From Adineta steineri (lineage: Eukaryota > Rotifera > Eurotatoria > Adinetida > Adinetidae): a DNA stretch of 64,000 bases. Location of the stretch: assembly GCA_905250115.1 (NCBI GenBank), contig CAJNOI010000105.1, forward strand, positions 88,243-152,242. Reading direction: 5' to 3'. A program made the position numbers and the translations under genes. Below the pieces are notes generated by a model that was given only the letters and a program-made list of their open reading frames with translations, had not been told where the DNA came from and searched no databases. This document shows positions 52,675 to 64,000 of the stretch, piece after piece (the stretch's first letter is position 1; every line of letters begins with the position of its first letter).

Positions 52675-53535
52675 AATTATTCATAGTTTGTCATTAATTA
52701 AATAAAATCTGTTTTTATATGATTTTACTTTCAAAACTAGTTTGTACTCATGAAATCCAGTTCAGAGTAATTTGAAATGAGTCTGTAAATGTTCTTTTTA
52801 GAGTTTAAACTTGTGTATGAAAAAATCATTCGAGATTTGACTTCTTAGAAGCGGGATATTCATAATGCAAACAGAAAGATTGATAAATCCTTATTCTTCC
52901 AAGGTTTTTTCTAGTGTTATCGAATTCTACTTATCACATGTAAAATCTGAGTTTTAGAATTTTCCGATAATTCTCTCATTATTCTGATGTGACTAACACA
53001 ATAAAAAATCAAACATTTAATGATTTGCTCTGATAACTTCATTATTTACTATTCTTTGAAAAAATCATTTAACATTAGTCAAAGCTCTATTTTTTTATGT
53101 AATCTTTAACTTAACACAATGCGACAATAACAACATGAGATAGGTTGTAGATGAACATCGAATTTGCTATCATATTCATTACCCATGTTATACTTTCACA
53201 TATCCTTTTCCATTCAATCACTTACTTTCGAGAATCTTTATCTTTGCTTTACAAGACTTCATCATTTTCTTATATTTAGATAATCTATATTTCATACTAG
53301 ACATTAAATAGTTCACTAAAACGTTCCGATTTCAATATAAACGGTGAAGTGTACGAAAATAATTCTTTTATTTTTTAATAATCATTGTTTCTCTTTATAT
53401 AAACATAAACTAAAAAAAAAAAATAATTTATTATAAATAAAAATAAAAATCTTTTGAATAAATTTCAATGTCTTGTAAAAAAATATATGTTGCAAGAAAT
53501 GACATAAATAAATTATAAAATTCATCAAATGAAAT
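52675..53535. other. Spacer between convergent receptor and ankyrin genes
   Basis: 861 bp, AT-rich, 3' UTR side of both flanking genes. Nothing else was seen. Confidence 0.5.
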
Positions 53536-54825
53536 TTATTTTCGTAATCTTTGAACTACTTTGGCACTAAGTAAACCACTTCGTCGTCGTTTTTGTGAGT
53601 CATCTGCTGCAGTAGATAAACTTGATGGATTACTACCAGCTGCATATCTATATCCATCACCTCCACTATATAAATTTTGACCGATATCACTTGGTAATTC
53701 ATTACTTAATGGTGGCTGAATAGTTTCTCTATACGATGGTGTTTTAATTATTTGAAAACGATCGAATATTTTTGAAAAATCATTACGCCATGTTGATGAT
53801 GATGCGTTCAAACCATTGTTTTGATTTGTTGATGATGATAATGAAAGATTAGATAAAGTTTTTGCTTGATTTAAAAGTGATAAATCAAGACTTTCATTAC
53901 GTCGAAGTTTAATATGATGTGATTCAATTGGATCAATTAACATTGATGAATGACCAGCACTACTTCCACTATGAAAACTTGACATACTCGTTAGTTTCCG
54001 AGTAGGTTTTGCACTTGCAAAAGATAATGGTGCAGTTCCAGTTGATGTCGCACCATATGTTGCTGGTGTAAATGCACGTGGTCGACTTGATGTTGTTGAA
54101 TGTATTCGACTTGTTATAGATAAACGTCGATCAGTTAATGGTTCACAATTAATAGGTGGTAAATTTGTTTTTACTGGTAGTGGTGCAATTGTTGATGATT
54201 GTTCAGTATGTATTATTTCATTTTTTAATAAATTTTGACAACGTTCATTATCTGTTTGACAAGCAATATCATATGCTGTTAAACCGAAACGATTTTTAAT
54301 TGATAAATCAATTGAATAACGTTTCATTACATTAAGTACAAGACGAATAATTTCTAAATTACCTGTCGATGCTGCATAATGTAAACATGTATTACCATTC
54401 TTATCTATTGCTTGATTAAGATTAAAATCAAGTGAATCTATATAATGTTGAACTAAACTTAATCGTTGTGTTGTTATTGCATAATGTAATGCATTAAGCC
54501 CACGTTGATCTTGATCACCTATTTTAGCACCATATTCAAGTAAAATTATAGCAAGATTTTCTGCCCAACAATCATTATCAATAAAACAACAATACATTAA
54601 TGCGGTACGTCCTTCACTATCATGTTCACGTGGATCAGTCGCGCCTGATTGAAGTAAATAATGAATTAAAGAAAAATAACCTTTTTCTAAACAATAAAGA
54701 AGTGAACGATGAAGTATACCACGTTCTAATTTAACTAAAGTAATTGGCCGAAATTCATGATATGTAAAACGTTGTCGAATTGGAGATAATTTTGGTGGAA
54801 AAACTAATGGATGTACAGTGTTCAT
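53536..54825 (-). CDS. Ankyrin-repeat protein, intronless
   Basis: A single open frame of 429 residues from the ATG at 54825 to the TAA at 53536. Residues about 40-205 form four to five ankyrin repeats (SLLYCLEKGYFSLIHYLLQS, GRTALMYCCFIDNDC, GLNALHYAITTQRLSLVQHY, GNTCLHYAASTGNLEIIRLV, GLTAYDIACQTDNERCQNLL). The rest is a long Ser/Thr-rich region, probably disordered (SRPRAFTPATYGATSTG), with a basic end (LLSAKVVQRLRK). I recognise no orthologue. It likely acts as a scaffold. An acceptor-like site (aaaaacag) lies upstream of the ATG. It is one of the few intronless genes here. Confidence 0.8.
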   Translation of the reverse strand: MNTVHPLVFPPKLSPIRQRFTYHEFRPITLVKLERGILHRSLLYCLEKGYFSLIHYLLQSGATDPREHDSEGRTALMYCCFIDNDCWAENLAIILLEYGAKIGDQDQRGLNALHYAITTQRLSLVQHYIDSLDFNLNQAIDKNGNTCLHYAASTGNLEIIRLVLNVMKRYSIDLSIKNRFGLTAYDIACQTDNERCQNLLKNEIIHTEQSSTIAPLPVKTNLPPINCEPLTDRRLSITSRIHSTTSSRPRAFTPATYGATSTGTAPLSFASAKPTRKLTSMSSFHSGSSAGHSSMLIDPIESHHIKLRRNESLDLSLLNQAKTLSNLSLSSSTNQNNGLNASSSTWRNDFSKIFDRFQIIKTPSYRETIQPPLSNELPSDIGQNLYSGGDGYRYAAGSNPSSLSTAADDSQKRRRSGLLSAKVVQRLRK

Positions 54826-55327
54826 GTTTTGAAATCTGTTTTTGAATGTGTATAGTTACTCTTATTCTTTTTCTTACCTTGTGTGTTTTATGCTAACATT
54901 CTTTTTAACAAAGCGAAAAAAAAGTAGTAATGCATAACTGTAAGTGTTTGTTCCATTAGATGAATAAAGTATGTTGATTGTTGTTTCTTTCACAAAAATT
55001 GTTAACGCAAAAAGAAAAACGAAGAAAAGAAAGTATTTGAGACGATAAAACGATAATATGTACTTCTATAATTCAGTGTGTGTCTGTATATTATGTATAC
55101 AAATATGTCTGATGTTTTTTTTTTGTTTACGCTTTTTTTTTCTTTTTATTTTATCTTCTTTCTTTTCATATTTTCTTTGGATAGAAAAACGAAAATAATT
55201 TTTTTCTTTATGAAATCGAAACAAAAAACAACAAAAACGATAACATTAAAATAGTTGGTATGTAATAATAGTTGAATTTGTTGCTTATTGATATTAAATT
55301 GTTAATAATCTTGTTTGTAGTTTTCTT
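54826..55327. other. Spacer, ankyrin gene to eL6
   Basis: 502 bp with long T runs (55115-55160). Ankyrin promoter side and eL6 3' UTR, both on the minus strand. No gene was seen. Confidence 0.5.
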
Positions 55328-56691
55328 TTAAAATCTCAACTTATGTGGTAAAACACCGTTCCAAAGTTGAAAACGACTTTTAAGATATTTACGAAGAATA
55401 CGTGAATCGGCATTAGCTTTAATGGCACTAAGAATGCCTGAATCAACAGTACGTTGTGCTTGACGACGTTCATCACTAAGTTGTGTTTTCTATAAGATAA
55501 AAGAAAATAGAATATTAATCATTTTCAAAATCAAAATATTTATTATCAAAGTAAATAATATCAACTATATTTATAAATCTCAAACTCTGACTAAGCATTG
55601 AGAAGTATCTATACTTCTATGTTCAACATAGCTCGAAATTTCAATTTTGTACATGATATGAACAATGAATAATCAATCTTTTATCTATAATCATTAGTCA
55701 ATAGATTCTTCTAAGAATTTTACCTCTTTCTTTGAATCAAAGATGTCTTTTTCAGCATTTTTCTTAGCTTGACGAACGCGTTTAAAGAATTTATCATCTA
55801 AATTATCGACTTTAACTGATGATAAATCAAGTTTTGTACTTGTTCCGATGACATAGATTTGATTTACACGACGTAATGGTACACCATTTAATTTATGTGG
55901 ACCTAAATATAGGAGAGAAAAAACAAGATGAAAAATCAAACTTTGTAATAATATCATTACCGGTGACTAATAAAAGACCAGATGATAAATGTTTAACAAC
56001 AACAGCGCGCTATTAGAGAAAAGAAAAGAAAGGAATTAATATAAATAAAGATAATTAAAAATTATATCTCATACTTTTCCTGCATGTTTACCAGCTACAA
56101 GAATAACAACCGTGCCAGGTGCAACTGTTGATCGAAAACGACGTGGATGATCACCGAATCTTTTTCGTTTAACACTAAATTTCTTTGGTCGTTCTTCAGT
56201 TGGATAAAAACGAGGCTAAAAAGAAAGAAATATATATGAAAACTTATATAAAAATCTTTATATATACTTACAAGTCGTTTTGTTCGTACAAATCGTTCTT
56301 TACCATTTCGATCACCACCAACTGGTTTCTTTTTAAGTGCTGGTGAACGTTTTTTCTTTTGAATACTTCCAGCTGTTTTTTTAGTTTTATCTCCTTGTAA
56401 TTTAGCTTGATCACCTTTCCATTTATTTATACGATATAATGCACGTCGATGGAACATTCGACCGCGTGAAAATCGCATAAGACCATTATTATTTAATGCT
56501 CGATTTGAATGGGAATTGATTACCTTCTTGCCACTAGCTGTTGTTCTAGCTTTTGTTACTTTTGCTCCAGCACCAAGTTTGCTAGCCGGTTGTGTCGTTT
56601 TTGTAGTTGTCGTTTTAACAACAGTGGTAGTTGTTGTGGTAGTTTTTGCTTTACCACCTGTTGGTACAGCCTTAGCCGAAGGAGTCGACAT
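55328..56691 (-). CDS. RPL6: 60S ribosomal protein eL6
   Basis: Five exons (56691-56272, 56215-56075, 56009-55961, 55902-55724, 55489-55328) give 316 residues (human 288). The N terminus is a long Thr/Lys-rich extension with runs of Thr (residues about 17-35), followed by INSHSNRALNNNGLMRFSRG. The conserved core has PRFYPTEERPKKF, KRKRFGDHPRRFRSTVAPGT, VVILVAGKHAGKRAVVVKHL and GPHKLNGVPLRRVNQIYVIG. The end reads LRKYLKSRFQLWNGVLPHKL, then RF. This is a component of the large cytosolic ribosomal subunit. An acceptor-like site (tatttttctag, AG at 56709-56708) lies 17 bases before the ATG, typical of a leader exon or trans-splice site. Confidence 0.95.
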
Positions 56692-58385
56692 GATCGAGTT
56701 TTTCTCTCTAGAAAAATAACGAAAAAAAAATATAGATTTTAATGATTATTAAATGGAATGAAGGAAAAATTAAATGAATATACAGTTGAATATGTTTATA
56801 AATGAAAAAATAAGCAAGGTAAAATGATGTTTATTGATCCTCCAATCAAAACTAATTGTTTTATGAGCATTCATATTATCTATAAAAATTAAATACAATT
56901 TATATTTTTCTAAAGATTTCTATTTGAAATGATGTATAAATTTATAAAAATTTTTAAGAATTTTTTTTAAATGACATAAGAATGAATATGATTGGTTGAT
57001 ATTATTTTGTATGGTAATTGTTGAAGAATGAATCATCCATCTGTAATCAAGTGTTGGTTTTGTTCCTTCTTACGCGACATGATTCTTTACTCTTTTTATT
57101 TTCTTTATTTAACAATTGAGATGAATGTTAGTTTTGTTTAATTTATACTTTGTTTTTATCATCACTCTACTTTACTTTTATGGATTCACTTGATGAAATA
57201 AACAATTTTGTTAAGAATTAACTATTATAATACATATATTCTTTTTGTCTATTTATCGAAATGATATACTAATCAAAATCATATGTATGATTATTAGATT
57301 AACGTATTTAAGACGATACTTGTTTTATATCATATTTTCGTTTTTCTTTTCTTTTATCACGAAAAGATATATTATATTTTTTTCTCTTTTAATCTTTTAT
57401 TATGTGTCTATGACAAGCAGATGAGTGACGCTATTGCCACTAACAGTACCATTCGTTATGATAACATACATATTTTTGTATATGTGGAAAGAAAGAGGAT
57501 GTATTGTACCTATTTCTATCATCACTTTTCATATATTATCTTGTTTTATAATAACATGATTTTAGATAAATTTCGAAACTTCAGTTATCTAACTAAGTTT
57601 ATTATCATTGTTAGTTAATTCTCGACAGATGTAGTGCGAGATAGAAATGTAGAGACAAGAAGTTTAAATTATCTGTTTGTATGCATATGTATGTACGTAA
57701 ATTGTAATTTAATGTATGGTCAAGATAAGCAAACAATTCAGTTAGCTACATATTATACTATATTGTATATTACTGCTAAGAACAAATTTATCGAGAGAAC
57801 GTTGTCTATTTATGTAAATCCCAATTGATGATAGTCGTGAGAATTTGTCTAATAGTCCGGGTGGCCTTGCCATCTAAGATATAAACAGCAGACAGATCGT
57901 GCGCGTCCAACTTGCACTCCGAGGCCATATCTGACGTCAGCAGCAATAGAAGTAGAAGTTTCTCTCTCTCGCTCTCGCTCTCTCTCTCTCTTGCTCGCTT
58001 GCTCTTCCTTTCGCTAGCAATACCATCGTCTAATAATCATTTCGGATGTGTGTGTGGAATCAACATGATATGTCGATTAAAGTAAGCCTAAGACAAGCAT
58101 AACTAAGATGCGATGCCATCTGAAACGCACAGCTCGGTATGCAATGATGCTAGTGTGTATATATTTTGTGGGCTGAGAAACAACTAAGAGAAAGAGGTGA
58201 TCATTGTAGGACGGCAACAAGCGACTTGTTGTCCATAATTACTACACGCACACGCAGCCACTACTGTGCCATTTGTTCTCTTCCCATTTTGCAAACGGGC
58301 GGACGAACTAAACGGGGCCTATGATAACGTAAATATAAGCAGTAGTCGTTACAAGACAAAGACGAGTTGTAGGGTTATATAGAAA

Positions 58386-58434
<49 letters not shown>

Positions 58435-58708
58435 AGCAATTCTTCCTTCTCTTTTCCTTTCAACTTTTGCTAACCCTACATTGTATAGACAGTGAATGTG
58501 CGCAACCTACACAAAGATTTTTTTTGCGGGATGTCAGTATGCATAAAGAAACGTGAGAAAAAGAACATAACAATCATATTTGTAACTCTTTCCTTTTTTT
58601 ATTATCATCATCATTATTATTATTATTATTAACCATTTTCTTTACATTTATTTTAAAGATTTGTTTTGTTTAAAATAATAATTTCTTTATCCAATTATAA
58701 ACACAAAT
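56692..58708. other. Intergenic between divergent eL6 and GRAF-type genes
   Basis: 2.0 kb, the longest gene-free stretch apart from the transposon region. It holds both promoters, a CT-rich run near 57961-57992, a pure GA repeat at about 58389-58427, and a more GC-balanced block at 57850-58340. That block differs from the surrounding AT-rich DNA and may be the GRAF promoter or 5' UTR. Frames at 57421-57618 and 57634-57828 have no family signal. Confidence 0.5.
58389..58427. repeat. (GA)n microsatellite
   Basis: An uninterrupted GA dinucleotide run of about 19 units upstream of the GRAF-type gene. On the minus strand it is (CT)n. GA runs can bind GAGA-type factors in some animals; that role here is speculation. 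Confidence 0.85.
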
Positions 58709-61700
58709 ATGGTACTTAAATTACCACCACTTGAATTTACAGAAGCACTTACAGATTCACCTGAATTTCGTGAAAAATTGCGGCAACATGAAAATGAACT
58801 TGAAAATACATCCAATGCAATAAAAACATTAATTAAAAAATTAAATGAAGTTATGGTTGCTAATAAAAGTATGTGCAAACAATTGATAGTTTTTATTATA
58901 ATCCTAAAATTTTTCTTCTACAAAAAATTATAGCTTTATCAAAAGCATCAAGAAGTGTTGCTGAAACATTAAAAAGTTTTAAATTTTTTGTTGTCGGAAG
59001 TAAACAAACAGATGAAGAACGAGATATTGGTAAATTTCCTATTAAATTTTTCTCATCACATAAATTGCTGTTTTTTTTAGAATCATCTCTTTCATACATG
59101 GGTGAAGTGCTACATAGAATTGAAGAAGCAAGAGATGCACTTGTAAGTTATTAAATAGAAAAGAAATGAATTTTGTTATTATATTTAGTTATTTTATAGA
59201 GTGCTTCATCAGAAACATATTTAAAAAAATTAGATGAATTTCGTAAAACAACAATTGGAAAAGCAAAAGTTTGTTTGATTAAAAACTATTTAACTTGAAT
59301 TATTTTCTTTTGTTTATAGAATAAAAAAAAAGAATTTGATAAAACTACTCAACGTTATTGTACCATGATTGAAAATAATATGAAAATTCCAACAAAACGT
59401 TCGGATTTATTTCAAGAAGTATGCATTTTTTCATTCATATATGTACATGAATATTAGAAATAACTTTAGGCTGATGCAAATCTTCAAGTTCAAACAAAAA
59501 AATTTCGTGAAGAAACATTGGATTATGTTTTTTTATTACAACAAGTTCAAGAAAGAAAAAAATTTGATTTTGTTGAAACAGTAAAATCTAAATGAAAAAT
59601 TATTAAATAAAATATATATATTCTCATATTTATCTAGCTTTTGGCTTTAATGCTTAATTTTCTATCGTTCTATCATGCAGGTATGTTAAATAGGGAAATT
59701 ATATTTTTCTTACATTTTAAAATATTTTTTTCTTCTTAGGTCAAGAAATTTATAAAGAATTTGATTATTTTATAAGATTTTTACATCATCGTGTATTAAA
59801 AGTACGAAATATTCTTTTTTTATCTGAATATAAACAATGAATTATATTTAGTGTCGAGAAAATTTTGATTGTTTTCAACGTGAAGGTGAAGAATTAAAAT
59901 GGAAAATGTTAATGGTAATATTATAAAATAGAAATAAATTCTATTTATATATATATATTTATTGTATTTATAGAGACCAGAAGATCATTTACTTCGTAAT
60001 CAAGAATATAATCGTGAAGGTTATTTATTTCTTATCGAAAGAAGTATGCGAAAAAAAAGAAATTTCGAACACATATTTTCATAATTGAAATTATTTATTT
60101 AGATAAACTTATTGGTACAACAGCATTAACAAAATATTATTGTCAATATAGAAAAGATATTTGTCTATTGAGAATGATCAATTTTACACAAACTAGTACA
60201 AAACAGGTAAATGTCGAAAATATTCTTTTTTTAAAGTCAATCGAAAAATGTAACATTTTTGCTATGTGTGATAAAGGTGAAAGAATATTTTCTCTTTTAT
60301 TTATGATTAGTACTTATTGAAATGAAGTAGATACATTCAGAAATAATATTTTTTATAGATTAAAATACAAATATAAGTAAGAGTGAAGACTCATTAGATC
60401 CTAAAATAGTTCTAATAGTCCATAGTTTGAAGAAAAAAATCAATCATTATTGTATATGATAATAGAGAATTTTATCTATCATCAGACAAACTCAATTATA
60501 CTAATATTCACCAGATAATGAACCAAAAGTTATATCAAGGAAAAAAAAGAGATCATTAATACATACTAAAATGGCAAATAACTATGCTTCTCATTGTCAA
60601 AATATCGATTGATAACTTTTCCGTATGATAATCGATTTTCTGTTATTTAAATTATATAGATTCTTTTCCCTGCTACATACTATCTCATATGAATATACAA
60701 TCATCTACATATTCAACATCTATTAAGTAGTTCGAATAATCTAAAAAAGCAACTTTTTCTTTTTTTGTTTACTATTATATATGTTGTCATTAGTATATTT
60801 GACAAGTAATAAAATAAATGTAACAAGACGGGCAGAATAAGTATATCCTTCTTTTTTTTTTGTTAATAATGTCAATGACAAATCATTGAGATAAAAGTCA
60901 ATATGCAAAAAAAGAAGAGATGAATACGAATGAGAAAATTAATTTGAAATATATATTTTCTAGTTAAGTCCATATGATGTGTTTGTACGTCATTGTGTTG
61001 TTCATCCAGCTGATGAAAAACTTGATAAACGTTTTATGTTTGATATCCATGCAATTGAAAAAGGTGCATCATCAGATAAAATGATTGTATTTACATTTCA
61101 ATCAATGAATGAAGAAGATCTAGAAGGATGGGTATCAGTTATGGAAGGACAAATAAATATTTCTCGACCACAAATATCATCAAAAACTGAAATGCAAAGT
61201 AAAGTTTTGTTTGGTCGAATTTTATCAAAAAATCTATTTTATTATTTCTTTTAATTAGATGAATTAGATGAAGCTGGTATTGATTTTGTTAAAAAATGTA
61301 TACAAATTGTCGAACGTCGTGGTTTACATGAACAAGGTCTTTATCGTATTGTTGGTATGCAATCAAAAGTAAATTCAGTAGTTGCTACACATTTTGGTAA
61401 TTAAAATAAACAAAATGAATTATTTATATTTTAAAAATGAATATTTAGATCCACATAAAACAATTCAACAAAAAATTTCAACACCTGTTGATGAAGATAT
61501 TGAAATTAAAACAGTTTGTTCAGCATTAAAACTTTATTTAAGAACATTAAAAGAACCTATATTTACATTTAAATTGCATAATCGATTCATTGAAGCAGCA
61601 AGTAATGAACGATAATTAGCTTTTTTTGTCTTCGTGCGTTTCTAATAGAAATATTTTTCATTAATTCATAGTGATTGATGATAAAGCTGAACGTATTCGA

Positions 61701-63307
61701 ACACTTCATAGTTTATTAAAAGAATTACCGAAGGCAAATTATGATCTTTTACATATAATTATGAAACATTTAAATAAGTATGAATATTTCTTTTTTTTAA
61801 ATTTAATTTCAAATTAATTCGGTCGTTTTTATTTTGCTAGTGTATCAAAACATAATGACAAAAATCTAATGACACCAGTTAATTTAGGTGTTTGCTTTGG
61901 TCCATCATTACTTCGACCAGAAGTTGAAACTGTTTCATCTATTTATGATATTAAATTTCGTAATGCCATTGTGGAATTAATTATAATACACTATGAAAAA
62001 ATGTTTAAATCAATACTTGAACAACAAGATATTGAAGTTATGGTTGGTACAAATGAAAATGGAGAAAATTCAGTTGTTAATCTCAGTAATTCTTTATCAT
62101 CATTAGCTGTAAGATATTTAAAAGATCAAAAAATAAATCTAATATATAATACGTAATTGTTTTTTTAGTCCATTACAAGACGAGCACCACCAACAACAAA
62201 TGATAATAATGAAACAACAGGTGATGCACGTCGTCGAGGTTTATGTAATCCAGATTATACTTTAAGTGCTGCTAATAAAAATATGTTTACACCAGCAACA
62301 GAAGATATTGCTAGAAAAGATTGTAAGTTACTAATAAAAATTTGAAAAAAATACGAAATTAAAGTAATAGAGTCTGAGCTAGTTAAAAGTTATTCTCTAA
62401 ATTTAAGCTTAAATAGGAAAAATATACTTCCATATATCAGTTCATTAAGATAAAATACTGTTTTTATTGGATCATTACAATTTCCTTTTACCATAACAAA
62501 AGACTAACCACTGTGCAGATCAAATGTTATAATGAGATAGTTATAGATGTTTATTTGATTTCCTAACGTCATTAATTATTTGTTCTCCTTGATTGATACA
62601 CTTAAAGATCAATGTAAGATGAGGACAATTTATATAATAATGACATTTTCTATTCAATAGTATCGAAATGATATATACATATATTATTCTTTTTTATTTA
62701 GCTAGTTCAAGTAGTAGTTTAGAATCATTGAGTAATACGTCATCAGGTGGTATTCATTCAATACAAAGTTCCAATTTATTCACTAGTCAAACACGCTCAA
62801 CTTCCGCTTCATCCTATATAAAACAAATGTCACTGGAGAATTCAAATCGTTTATCAATAACTCATAGTCTTTCATCAAAATTTGAACCCATTGGCAGTTC
62901 AACTTCATCTTTAAGAACAACACCAACACCACAAATAACAAATATACCATCAAAAATGTTAGTTTATTATTTTAGAAATAGAAAAATTGATTTATTCCAT
63001 TTTGTATTTAGGCAAACTCGTGGTGTTACTTTATATCGATGTATGGCAGATAATGAGTCAGAATTATCGTTCGGTATAAATGAAATTGTTACTCAAGGTA
63101 AAATTTAATTAGAAATAAAGATTTTTTATATATTTACTCTTAAACTTATTTTAGTTCGCCCATCAAAAGAACCTGGATGGGTAAATATTTAAAATTTAAA
63201 ATAATTTAAAATTTTATTTCTTTTTTTTTGTAAAGGTAATGGGTACAATTAATGGTAAAACTGGTTTGATTCCAGAAAACTATATCAATTTTACTGGCGG
63301 TGTATGA
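58709..63307 (+). CDS. GRAF/oligophrenin-type BAR-PH-RhoGAP-SH3 protein
   Basis: This family senses membrane curvature (BAR), binds phosphoinositides (PH) and inactivates RhoA/Cdc42 (GAP); vertebrate members are ARHGAP26, ARHGAP10, ARHGAP42 and OPHN1. I joined 21 exons from the ATG at 58709 to the TGA at 63307, giving 810 residues. The BAR domain, residues 1-235, starts LPPLEFTEALTDSPEFREKL. PH spans about 265-375 (NREGYLFLIER, then FTFQSMNEEDLEGWVSVMEG). RhoGAP spans about 390-575: the arginine finger is R421 in EQGLYRIVGMQSKV, with LKLYLRTLKEPIF and NLGVCFGPSLLRPEVETVSS. A Ser-rich linker follows. SH3 spans about 752-806 (LYRCMADNESELSFGINEIV, KTGLIPENYINF). OPHN1 lacks SH3, so it is closest to the GRAF members. 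A 757-bp intron (60207-60963) falls inside the PH domain. Confidence 0.94.
60207..60963 (+). other. Long intron within the PH-domain coding region
   Basis: 757 bp, about ten times the typical intron of this gene. AT-rich, with no supported nested gene or RNA. Confidence 0.4.
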
Positions 63308-64000
63308 GGATATACATAAATATATATATGCAATTACGTTCTTTTCTTGTGATATCAAGTATATCAACCCGAATATATATTCTACTCGTTGATCTTATAT
63401 TTCATATTTTGTTTCATTTTGTCATATGTCTCTAGTCGATTGTAATCACCGGCTATTTTGTTCTTTTGTTTGTTTCGGTTTTGATTTAAAAGAAAAACAC
63501 AAGCGAATAATTTCATTAGAATGAAAACTGTTTATTTTTTTTTCGTCTTTTTCTCTTTTTTGTTTATATGAGAATTAATCGTATACTTTATTTTATTTTT
63601 CTGTATATTGAATCTATTAATCAAACTTTGATGTGCGTGCGTTTTCTTATCGAATGGTGCTCTATATAAAATTAAAACCAAAAAAAAAACCACTTATATA
63701 TTTTTTCTGTGTCTACTTGATTTATTCAACAAAAAAACAAACAAGAATAAATATCTTATGTTTTCTTTTTGCTATGAATGTTCATATTTTTTCCTTGTTC
63801 TTCTTTGGTTCTCTTTTGTATTATTGCTTGCAATTATATGTATATTTGTGTGCGTGTGTGTATTGGTTAGCTGCACGAGTTTTTTTGTCTGTCTATAAAA
63901 AAAGAAGAAATATTTGTATGATGCTAAAGATGATTCTTTTTGTATGAATGAAATTGCGGATTTGGATAAGTCATCGATGGAAGATTTTGTGTATATTTTT
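63308..64000. other. 3' flank of the GRAF-type gene
   Basis: 693 bp of T-rich sequence, probably the 3' UTR and flank. One frame (63633-63947) is hydrophobic because of T-rich composition, and I see no reason to call it a gene. Confidence 0.45.

Noticed and set aside
63633..63947. Hydrophobic 104-codon frame after the GRAF-type gene
   Set aside because: Composition-driven (T-rich 3' flank) with no splice or family support.

Overview
This window is eukaryotic nuclear DNA from an animal, most likely a bdelloid rotifer. It is AT-rich. Genes are split by many short GT-AG introns, mostly about 50-70 bp, and lie close together on both strands. The proteins are animal housekeeping proteins (clathrin heavy chain, ATP-citrate lyase, Derlin, tafazzin, ERp29, U2 A', HtrA2, PSMD9, eL6, a GRAF-type RhoGAP). 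Next to them sit secreted LEA-like proteins, a fungal-looking sulfate permease and divergent rhodopsin-like receptors, a mixture typical of bdelloids. The species call is inference. I rebuilt exon chains by hand from splice sites, reading phase and remembered family sequences; every multi-exon model sums to a multiple of three, but none is confirmed by RNA.

Layout: Derlin (1398-3409, -) and clathrin heavy chain (4429-11654, -, 23 exons, with a tRNA-like sequence in one intron). Then three + strand genes for secretory-pathway proteins: LEA-like 1 (13349-14356), LEA-like 2 (14917-17973, with recently amplified exons and an assembly gap) and an ERp29 homologue with an LEA-like tail (18609-19804). 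Tafazzin (20156-21489, +), an unrecognised small secreted protein (23161-23748, -), and a fungal-type SulP sulfate permease (24876-27230, +) are followed by a 1.16 kb non-autonomous fold-back transposon (27432-28593).

Next comes a tight minus-strand run HtrA2 > acyl-CoA dehydrogenase > U2 A' (33949 to 28927), with spacers of only 73 and 111 bp that each carry a 3' splice site: a candidate trans-spliced operon. PSMD9 (34454-35119, +) lies divergent to it. Then come a receptor (35662-36665, +), a selenocysteine-containing MIEN1/SelW-family gene with a SECIS candidate (37297-37650 and 37754-37818, +), a dual-specificity phosphatase (38023-38781, +), ATP-citrate lyase (39416-44298, -), a THAP-NAB fusion gene (45057-48112, -), an RSZ/SRSF7-like splicing factor with a probable poison exon (48828-50076, +), a second receptor (51436-52674, +), an intronless ankyrin protein (53536-54825, -), ribosomal protein eL6 (55328-56691, -) and a GRAF-type BAR-PH-RhoGAP-SH3 protein (58709-63307, +).

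Themes: ER proteostasis and desiccation recur in the first third (Derlin, two secreted LEA-like proteins, ERp29 with an LEA-like tail). The most unusual items are the Sec-containing MIEN1 homologue, the THAP-NAB domain fusion, the ERp29-LEA chimera with its LEA neighbours, the exon-amplified LEA gene, and an acyl-CoA dehydrogenase whose catalytic Glu is replaced by Asp.
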